Virus record (IMG/VR): IMGVR_UViG_3300043099_000254
Coordinates: 1-28,488 of that record
Origin: a virus
Strand: one strand, 5' to 3'
DNA: 28,488 nt
Shown: positions 15,901 to 20,371 of the stretch, piece by piece
How positions within the stretch are numbered: the first letter of the stretch is position 1
Layout of the letters: each line of letters begins with the position of its first letter
Notes under the pieces: model-generated
The model's input: the letters and a program-made list of their open reading frames with translations, nothing else
Told to the model about the DNA's origin: nothing
Database searches by the model: none
Position numbers and translations under genes: made by a program

Positions 15901-16421
15901 ACAAATCTACCGGTGGTGCTAATGGAACAAGTGGCACCAGTGGCGCAAATGGCAGTCCAGGTGGTGCGGGTAGCAGTGGTACCAATGGAACGAGTGGCAC
16001 CAGTGGCGCAAATGGTAATCCAGGTACCAGTGGCACTAGTGGCGCAAATGGTAATGCTGGGTCTAGTGGTATTACTGGTACCAGTGGTACTAGCGGTGTC
16101 ACAAATATAAAAGCATGGATTCACTTTAATGGAACAGGCACACCATCATCTAACGCGTCTAATAACGTATCATCCATAACTGATAATGGTACCGGCGATT
16201 ATACAATTAACTTTACCACTGCATTTTCTAATGCAAATTATGTGGTAGCTGGTACAGCAACTTATCAATATGAAAATCCCGGTCAATCTATAAATAATAT
16301 GTTTATTGCAGTACCAAGAAGACCTACAGCACAATTAGCTGGTAGTTGTAGAATTTCTACGCCTGGTTCTGATAACGTATTATACGATTGCGATTATGTT
16401 AGAGTATTATTTTCAAATTAA
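12933..16421 (+). CDS. Tail fibre with VGIGTTSP repeats, short Gly-X-Y tract and C-terminal tip domain
   Basis: The product has 1162 residues. The start (MAILQGARITGSIIATTF) is a short lead-in without a large attachment domain. About ten copies of the motif GNVGIGTTSPxxxLxVxG follow at irregular spacing, plus one degraded copy (VGIGTIITNSG). Each motif ends a beta-rich segment with S-E-R-(F/M)-R-I-(A/T) just before it. This is the well-known trimeric beta-fibre repeat of phage and bacterial surface fibres. Residues about 994-1055 are a Gly-X-Y tract that, unlike the giant fibre, contains Ala and Pro. The last ~105 residues (TNIKAWIHFNGTG..., SITDNGTGDYTINF...) are a beta domain typical of fibre tips and are probably the receptor-contacting end. 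The gene follows the giant fibre after 9 nt, with no S74 domain of its own. Confidence 0.8.
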   Translation: MAILQGARITGSIIATTFIKASGFSGSLTASRLYVQGSVGIGTTSPVYKLDVVGSVYSSNYFSVLTAATYGPSDNSAAMQVFGSTGSGGLTNTIKFVTVGSERVRIDNNGNVGIGTTSPTGTYGKLSVAGGIRILDDNNAKLEIGRYSSGASNSYIKLGSNSNSLRITNNTDAADIFTIENGGNVGIGTTSPNYLTDIQSTTSPQTLNLKLNKTSTTNDYAEIAFQLWSGAGSGANTFGGSGTSRPSVVLRALNENGGTAAGAFIVGTFTGGSDNSTLTEKFRITSVGNVGIGTTSPSQLLEVAGSSPIIRVLATSGNSTLRLTDNGVRNWDLKVVDTSDYFEVGGTSATSLVVTGAGNVGIGTTSPVFSLDVTGGVGLNTSGTGVSVTIGANNTSDRYLRIRNSNGNFEIGSAGNQHYLYGVGASNFFTIYTNSSERFRIAADGNVGIGTTSPSQKLTINNGSSTGAGAVYPIRLSGGTMTSVGDSTGLLFIQRDANDDYGAYIRLYTTQANPQYLNPRLEFGVQTTDTNVLGSVVTRMVITGDGDVGIGTTSPTAQSNYRFLQVNGTNSAVIETMVGGSRIGGFDSSASALYVGSIGSYPVVFRTAVDEKMRIATDGNVGIGTSTPAYKLDVVGSINTSNFMFVSYPYGNAFPLQLTANNFLKADNYYYGMSINTGDVNYISGKFLINGGTYKRVELYGYENSVGYIPTIIPGGCVGIGTIITNSGLQIQTEGTNTTSGSFLFVRSTNSSFGGGAIGVGYDYAAAVGANFYPFRIRAGSTNTILLINSAGVVYAGDTTGAVAYGNHDPYYAFNQDTNTGMDWAAADTLTFKTGGSERMRIASNGSVGIGTTSPNYTLQVNGTFYVNSTTYMNGSLTVEDSFIIDGRLAGSFGTGSILMKSGNSSGTWNQFNIFYYKNSSIDRLGFVDGGSVEILTLKNGGNVGIGTTSPVNKLHISGSSTNLPLKLEGLTSNATGYFLTVDNTTGVVYKSTGGANGTSGTSGANGSPGGAGSSGTNGTSGTSGANGNPGTSGTSGANGNAGSSGITGTSGTSGVTNIKAWIHFNGTGTPSSNASNNVSSITDNGTGDYTINFTTAFSNANYVVAGTATYQYENPGQSINNMFIAVPRRPTAQLAGSCRISTPGSDNVLYDCDYVRVLFSN
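15912..16098 (+). repeat. Short Gly-X-Y tract in the second fibre
   Basis: About 62 residues of Gly-X-Y triplets (GANGTSGTSGANGSPG and variants) separate the beta-repeat shaft from the tip domain. The GTSG units use the same codons as the giant fibre, but GAN, GSP and GNP triplets are added. It may be a flexible or triple-helical neck. Confidence 0.85.
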
Positions 16422-16435
16422 ATTTAATATAACAC

Positions 16436-16464
16436 TTGACTTTTGCTTTTATATAAAGTATAAG
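16436..16464 (+). promoter_or_regulatory. Candidate sigma70-type promoter before the HAD-nucleotidyltransferase gene
   Basis: TTGACT (16436-16441) and TATAAG (16459-16464) are separated by exactly 17 nt. Each hexamer has five of six consensus bases. The element is in the 155-nt spacer after the fibre gene and points toward the gene at 16577, leaving a leader of about 105 nt. It is the best sigma70-like match I noticed in a spacer here; the other unit starts carry the ATATTTATA motif. Confidence 0.45.
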
Positions 16465-16473
16465 CTAAAGCTA

Positions 16474-16552
16474 GCGCTTAGTTAACTAAATGGTTAAGTT
16501 AATTATTAAATAATAATACTAAAATATTGATAGTTAAATTAACTGTAAGCGC
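16474..16552. repeat. Inverted repeat in the fibre / HAD-gene spacer
   Basis: GCGCTTAGTTAA (16474-16485) pairs with TTAACTGTAAGCGC (16539-16552), leaving a 2-nt bulge. The arms enclose an AT-rich loop of 53 nt with several TTAA repeats. The left arm is part of the perfect palindrome TTAGTTAACTAA (16478-16489 by my count), and GCATAATATGC follows the right arm. It lies in the leader of the candidate sigma70 promoter, so it could be a regulator site, a structured leader or a recombination scar. Confidence 0.5.
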
Positions 16553-16564
16553 ATAATATGCTAC

Positions 16565-16572
16565 TATTTATT
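16565..16572 (+). promoter_or_regulatory. TATTTATT motif 4 nt before the HAD-nucleotidyltransferase start
   Basis: TATTTATT followed by ATAA and the ATG at 16577. It differs by one base from the TATTTATA core and keeps the 4-nt spacing. No Shine-Dalgarno sequence is present. Confidence 0.35.
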
Positions 16573-16576
16573 ATAA

Positions 16577-17740
16577 ATGATTACTAATAAACATAAAATA
16601 TATTTGGATATGGATGGTGTGATAAGTGATTGGGAATTGCAATTCAAGCGATATAGTGGTGGTGTACCTGTTGAAACTTATGATGCTGAACACGGTAAAA
16701 AGAATAGATTTAAGTTTGTAGATAAGAATTGTCCTGAATACTATTCTAGTATGCCTTGGATGAAAGATGGCAGATTGCTTTATAATTTTGTATCAAATTT
16801 GCCTGTAGAGATATTGAGTCATGCGCCTACCAATTTGGCATATGTTGGTAAAAAGCAGTGGTTAGCCAATAACAATATTGATATTAAAGCTAATTTGGTA
16901 CCGCATAGAAATTTAAAAGCAAAGTTTGCAACTCCTGATAGTATTTTGATAGATGACCGTGAAGATAATGTAAATGATTTTATCAAAGCTGGTGGTAAAG
17001 CAATATTGCATAAAAGCGCAATAGATACAATTAATAAACTAAAAGAAATGTTGGGTATCAAAGAATCTCATAGAATTTATAATAGCATTTTAAATCCTGA
17101 GATATGGGCTACTGAAAATGCTATTAAACCTGATGTATTAAACAAGTTATTAACTATTGCAAATACTTTTTACAAAGATACTGATTTGAATGTACCTCTT
17201 GAAAATATATACTTTCTTGGTAGTACTGCCGGATATAATTGGACACCAACAAGTGATATTGACTTACATTTGGTTGTAGATTTTTCCAAAATTGATCCAA
17301 ATGAAGAACTGGTTAAGAATTATGTGGATGGCTTAAAAAGCAAATGGAATGAAAACCACAACATTAGAATTGGCAATCATCCAGTGGAAGTTTACATTCA
17401 AGATATTAAAGAGGTCAATAGAAGTCAAGCTGTATATAGTTTGATGAAAAATGAATGGGTAAAAAAGCCAAAAATAGAAGACATTCAGATTGATAAAGAT
17501 GCTATTACAAAGAAATACAAACAATATGTTTCGTTTATTTCCACAGCTATAAAAGAACAAAATTTAGATAAATTAAAGCGTTTAGTTAAACGTTTGTATG
17601 AAATGAGAGAAGCTGGATTAAGTAAGAGCGGCGAGTATAGTACAGAAAATTTGGTGTTTAAACTTTTAAGATCCACAGGTTACGTCAATCAACTAAAAAA
17701 TGCTATCACAAATATTACAGATAAAAATTTGAGTAAATGA
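16577..17740 (+). CDS. HAD phosphatase fused to a Pol-beta-type nucleotidyltransferase
   Basis: The product has 387 residues and two domains. Residues 1-160 are HAD-like: motif I YLDMDGVISDW (Asp11, Asp13), motif II around ILSHAPTN (Ser81), a Lys-rich helix, and motif IV ILIDDREDN (Asp126, Asp127). This resembles 5'-nucleotidase-type HAD enzymes. Residues about 205-380 carry FLGSTAGYNWTPTSDIDLHLVVDF (Gly215-Ser216, Asp227, Asp229) and a third acidic strand VEVYIQDI (Glu271), the catalytic pattern of the Pol-beta nucleotidyltransferase superfamily. A helical tail with EYSTENLVFKLLRSTGY follows. All key acidic residues appear intact. The substrate is unknown; nucleotide salvage, RNA end repair or nucleotidylation of a small molecule or protein are all open. 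It sits between fibre and tail-tube genes, an unusual place for an enzyme. Confidence 0.7.
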   Translation: MITNKHKIYLDMDGVISDWELQFKRYSGGVPVETYDAEHGKKNRFKFVDKNCPEYYSSMPWMKDGRLLYNFVSNLPVEILSHAPTNLAYVGKKQWLANNNIDIKANLVPHRNLKAKFATPDSILIDDREDNVNDFIKAGGKAILHKSAIDTINKLKEMLGIKESHRIYNSILNPEIWATENAIKPDVLNKLLTIANTFYKDTDLNVPLENIYFLGSTAGYNWTPTSDIDLHLVVDFSKIDPNEELVKNYVDGLKSKWNENHNIRIGNHPVEVYIQDIKEVNRSQAVYSLMKNEWVKKPKIEDIQIDKDAITKKYKQYVSFISTAIKEQNLDKLKRLVKRLYEMREAGLSKSGEYSTENLVFKLLRSTGYVNQLKNAITNITDKNLSK

Positions 17741-17771
17741 TAAAAAACTTTATATAAAACTAAATCGTTTA

Positions 17772-17780
17772 ATATTTATA
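17772..17780 (+). promoter_or_regulatory. ATATTTATA motif and AAGG ribosome site before the tail tube gene
   Basis: An exact ATATTTATA lies 23 nt before the ATG at 17804. The sequence AAGGT ends about 6 nt before the start and is a usable Shine-Dalgarno site. This is the one motif-led structural gene with room for a leader, and it encodes the most abundant tail protein, which fits a need for strong initiation. Confidence 0.45.
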
Positions 17781-17803
17781 TTCAAGAACAATAAGGTAAA
17801 AAT

Positions 17804-18295
17804 ATGGCAGAACTACTAAATCCAAGTGAAATATTCGCTACGGCATTCGAACCAAAAGTAAAGAATCGTTTTATTCTTTATGTTGATGGTATTCCATCAT
17901 TCATCATCAAAAAGGTCAATCGTCCTAAACTAACACAAGCCAAGAAGGAACTTGACCATATTAACGTAAAAACCTACTACAAGGGTAAAAGTGTATGGGA
18001 TGAAATCAGTATGGAACTTTATGATCCAATTGTACCATCCGGTGCTCAAGCAGTAATGGAATGGGTACGTTTGCACCACGAATCAGTTACTGGTCGTGAT
18101 GGTTACCAAGACTTCTATAAGAAGGATCTAACAATTAACGTCTTGGGTCCAGTAGGTGACAAAGTAGAAGAATGGAAGTTGGTAGGTTCATTTATCGTAA
18201 GCGCTGATTTCCAAGAAATGGATTGGAGCGATGACGGTGCTGCTCAGATGATCAGTTTATCTGTAGCATACGATTACGCAATTCTCCAATATTAA
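17804..18295 (+). CDS. Major tail tube protein (T4 gp19-like)
   Basis: The product has 163 residues, the length of T4 gp19. It begins MAELLNPSEIFATAFEPKVKN and continues RFILYVDGIPSFIIKKVNRP, then a KSVWDEISMELYDPIVPSGA strand-loop, AVMEWVRLHHE, a DGYQDFYKKDLTINVLGPVG segment and ADFQEMDWSDDG before the final strand. This is the gp19 family layout: a beta-barrel tube subunit with the FEPKxxNRF entry and the YDPIxPSGAQ loop. It forms the inner tube of the contractile tail and stacks on the tape measure and baseplate cap encoded downstream. The codons look more regular than in neighbours and the gene has both a ribosome site and a strong terminator, as expected for a highly expressed virion protein. 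Confidence 0.9.
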   Translation: MAELLNPSEIFATAFEPKVKNRFILYVDGIPSFIIKKVNRPKLTQAKKELDHINVKTYYKGKSVWDEISMELYDPIVPSGAQAVMEWVRLHHESVTGRDGYQDFYKKDLTINVLGPVGDKVEEWKLVGSFIVSADFQEMDWSDDGAAQMISLSVAYDYAILQY

Positions 18296-18314
18296 TATTT
18301 ATTGTATCAAAAAG

Positions 18315-18345
18315 AACCCCACATTTATTTGTGGGGTTTTCTATT
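18315..18345 (+). terminator. Rho-independent terminator after the tail tube gene
   Basis: AACCCCACA (18315-18323) and TGTGGGGTT (18330-18338) form a perfect 9-bp stem with a 6-nt loop, followed by TTCTATTT. The 5' flank is A-rich. It is the clearest intrinsic terminator in the window and isolates the tube transcript from the downstream genes. Confidence 0.9.
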
Positions 18346-18354
18346 TATTACTAT

Positions 18355-19263
18355 ATGCAAATGGGCAAGAAAATATTCGTAATTTATCCTGGTAGATTTC
18401 ATCCCTTTCACAAAGGTCACAAAAGTGTATACAACTACCTAACCACTAAATTTGGTGGTAATGATGTATACATAACAACCACAGGTGTTACAAAATTGCC
18501 AAAATCACCATTTACTTTCAATGAAAAAATGCAAATGATGATTACCACAGGTATACCGGCAAACAAAATACTAAACGTCAAAAACAACTACAACTTGAAA
18601 AGTGTAGCTAATCAAATACCAATCAATATAGAACGTGATATTATTATTTTTGCAGTTAGTGAAAAGGATATGATTGAAGATCCAAGATTCAAAAACTTTG
18701 TAAAAAAAGATGGATCTCCTTCTTATTTACAGCCATTGCCAAAAAATCAATCCAAATTAGACCCAGCCATAAAACACGGATACTTGATAACAGTACCAAC
18801 TGTAGATTTTACAGTACTAGGGTTACCGGCTAGAAGTGCAAGTCAATTAAGATCTCAATATGCTACATTAACCCCAGAACAACAAAAGGCTTTTATTATC
18901 GATTTGTTTGGTAATTACAATACAAATGTTCATAATATATTAAACAATAAATTGGGTAAAATTACTGGTAAATTAACCGAAAAACAAAAGAAGTTATTAA
19001 AGAAATTGATTGTGGGTATAATGAAAGAAGACGAAGCTAAAATAAATTCTGCAAGAAAAAAGTATAATCAAGCTGGATTGGTTCTTCGTACCGTTGAACT
19101 TGATGCGGCACAACAAGAACTTACAAAAGCAAATGACGATTTAAAAGCTGCAACTACCCCCGAAGAAAAAGCTGCGGCTGAACTACGTGTAAAAAACAAA
19201 AAAGATGCAGTAGACAGTAAAACAGCCGCTCGTGATGCTGCTCAACATCAATTAAATACCTAA
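18355..19263 (+). CDS. HxGH nucleotidyltransferase (cytidylyltransferase-like) with C-terminal coiled coil
   Basis: The product has 302 residues from the ATG at 18355. A longer frame starting with GTG at 18331 is rejected because that codon lies inside the terminator stem, and TATTTATT ends 5 nt before 18355. Residues 5-22 (KKIFVIYPGRFHPFHKGH) give the P-loop-like strand and the HxGH motif (His19, His22) of nucleotidyltransferases such as NadM, NadD and CoaD. SASQLRSQY near 161-169 corresponds to the family's second nucleotide-binding motif (ISSTxxR). From about residue 205 the protein is a Lys/Glu/Ala-rich helix, probably a coiled coil, foreign to the enzyme family. NMN or pantetheine adenylylation, or cytidylyl transfer to a sugar or lipid precursor, cannot be told apart from sequence alone. 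Confidence 0.75.
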   Translation: MQMGKKIFVIYPGRFHPFHKGHKSVYNYLTTKFGGNDVYITTTGVTKLPKSPFTFNEKMQMMITTGIPANKILNVKNNYNLKSVANQIPINIERDIIIFAVSEKDMIEDPRFKNFVKKDGSPSYLQPLPKNQSKLDPAIKHGYLITVPTVDFTVLGLPARSASQLRSQYATLTPEQQKAFIIDLFGNYNTNVHNILNNKLGKITGKLTEKQKKLLKKLIVGIMKEDEAKINSARKKYNQAGLVLRTVELDAAQQELTKANDDLKAATTPEEKAAAELRVKNKKDAVDSKTAARDAAQHQLNT

Positions 19264-19312
19264 ATATAATAACATAAAAGTTATATAAAGTTCTATATAT
19301 TGTTATAAAGTT

Positions 19313-20137
19313 ATGAGTGACGAAATTATAATTCAAAAATTAAAGCAACAACATTCAACTGCATCAACAACAGCTGCACCTACAAGTTATCCTGCGGAAA
19401 CAATAGAATTGCCATCTAAAGGATATTTCTATGATGAGTCTAGTCCACTAAGCAAAGGTAGTGTGGAATTAAAGATGATGACTGCTAGAGAAGAAGACAT
19501 TTTAACCAATGAAAACTTCATCAAAAACGGTACTGTATTGGATAAATTGCTTGAATCTTTAATTGTTACGCCCGGCGTAAGAACACAAGATTTGTTGATG
19601 GTAGACAAAAATGCACTGTTTGTTGCTGCTAGACGTTTGGCATATGGTGACAAATACGGGCCTGTAAAAATTGAGTGCAAAAAATGTAATACCGAAAACA
19701 AAACATATATTGATTTAAGTACATTAAATGAAAAAGAAGTGGACTTCAATAAGTTTCAGAAGGGTAGTAATGAATTTGAATTTGAGTTTCCATATTGTAA
19801 ACGTAGAATAACATTTAAACTTGTTACATCTGGTGATCAAGAAAGCATTGATCGTGATATTAAAGCGATGACCAAGATCAAAAAACAAGCCAGTACAGAA
19901 GTAACTACCAGACTTAAAAAGCTGATTGTAAGTATAGATGGAAAACCAGATATTGCATCTATCAATAAATTTGTTGACAATGAGTTGTTGTCAAAAGACA
20001 GTATGGCACTAAGAGCTTATATTAAAACAATTGCGCCTGAATTGGATATGGGTTTTGACTTTGTATGTGAACACTGTGGTGAGGTGGAAAGGATGGATGT
20101 ACCGATGACGGTACAGTTTTTTTGGCCTGAGTCCTGA
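19313..20137 (+). CDS. Baseplate hub assembly / tail chaperone protein (T4 gp26-like), zero-frame product
   Basis: The product has 274 residues. A disordered Gln/Ser/Thr start precedes ETIELPSKGYFYDESSPLSK and VELKMMTAREEDILTNENFI (51-70), then NGTVLDKLLESLI and a DKNALFVAARRLAYGDKYG helix. This is the signature of the T4 gp26-type base plate family. Two Cys pairs (CKKC at 122-125, CEHC at 252-255) probably bind one zinc between them. The zero frame ends VQFFWPES at TGA 20135-20137. The gene lies directly upstream of the tape measure gene, where dsDNA phages encode tail assembly chaperones, and its 3' end shows a T7 slip site with an open +1 frame after it. No Shine-Dalgarno sequence precedes the ATG, only the AT-rich GTTATAAAGTT. 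Confidence 0.75.
   Translation: MSDEIIIQKLKQQHSTASTTAAPTSYPAETIELPSKGYFYDESSPLSKGSVELKMMTAREEDILTNENFIKNGTVLDKLLESLIVTPGVRTQDLLMVDKNALFVAARRLAYGDKYGPVKIECKKCNTENKTYIDLSTLNEKEVDFNKFQKGSNEFEFEFPYCKRRITFKLVTSGDQESIDRDIKAMTKIKKQASTEVTTRLKKLIVSIDGKPDIASINKFVDNELLSKDSMALRAYIKTIAPELDMGFDFVCEHCGEVERMDVPMTVQFFWPES
20117..20123 (+). promoter_or_regulatory. T7 slippery site, candidate +1 (or -2) programmed frameshift
   Basis: The zero frame reads CAG TTT TTT TGG CCT GAG TCC TGA. After the second TTT in the P site, a +1 slip lets tRNA-Phe re-pair with TTT and continue GGC CTG AGT. This opens 70 further codons. The codon waiting in the A site is the single-codon TGG. A -2 slip would reach the same frame with one extra Phe. 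A -1 slip would stop at once (TTG GCC TGA). Confidence 0.6.
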
Positions 20138-20336
20138 ATATAAGTTACAAGTTCACGGTCAAATATTTGAATTGAGTTATTTCTCGCAAGGAGCGGTAAA
20201 TGTACAAATTGCGTATAATTTACCTGTATTTTTACGTAATTTTTACTATGCTCAATTAGCAAATATAAAGAATAAAGAAAGTGATAGTTACAAAGAACCT
20301 GCTAAAAAGTCAGGTAAAGTAGATAAGCCTTTTTAG
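20124..20336 (+). CDS. Start-less downstream frame, predicted C-terminal extension of the gp26-like protein by frameshift
   Basis: This frame is open from 20109 (after TGA 20106-20108) to TAG 20334-20336 and contains no ATG or GTG. Translation from GGC gives 70 residues beginning GLSPEYKLQVHGQIFELSYF and continuing with YNLPVFLRNFYYAQL and a Lys/Glu-rich tail. The amphipathic helices and the PEYKLQVHGQIFELSY...LPVFLRNFYY arrangement look like real protein, similar in style to the T domain of tail chaperones. Joined to residue 270 upstream, it would make a fusion of about 340 residues next to the 274-residue short form. Alternatives are an extra T from sequencing in the T7 run, in which case the gene is a single 340-codon frame, or initiation at a CTG or TTG. 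Confidence 0.65.
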   Translation, partial: GLSPEYKLQVHGQIFELSYFSQGAVNVQIAYNLPVFLRNFYYAQLANIKNKESDSYKEPAKKSGKVDKPF

Positions 20337-20356
20337 TGTAAAATAATATAGTTGTC

Positions 20357-20365
20357 ATATTTATA
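20357..20365 (+). promoter_or_regulatory. ATATTTATA motif 6 nt before the tape measure gene
   Basis: An exact ATATTTATA, then TATTAT, then the ATG at 20372. It lies in a 35-nt spacer after the frameshifted frame. No Shine-Dalgarno sequence is seen. Confidence 0.4.
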
Positions 20366-20371
20366 TATTAT

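Noticed and set aside
18331-18354. GTG start for the HxGH enzyme at 18331
   Set aside because: The codon lies in the 3' arm of the terminator and the extra residues (GFSIYYY) precede the first conserved strand; the ATG at 18355 follows TATTTATT by 5 nt.
20117-20123. -1 frameshift at the T7 run
   Set aside because: The -1 frame meets a stop after two codons (TTG GCC TGA), so only +1 or -2 gives an extended product.
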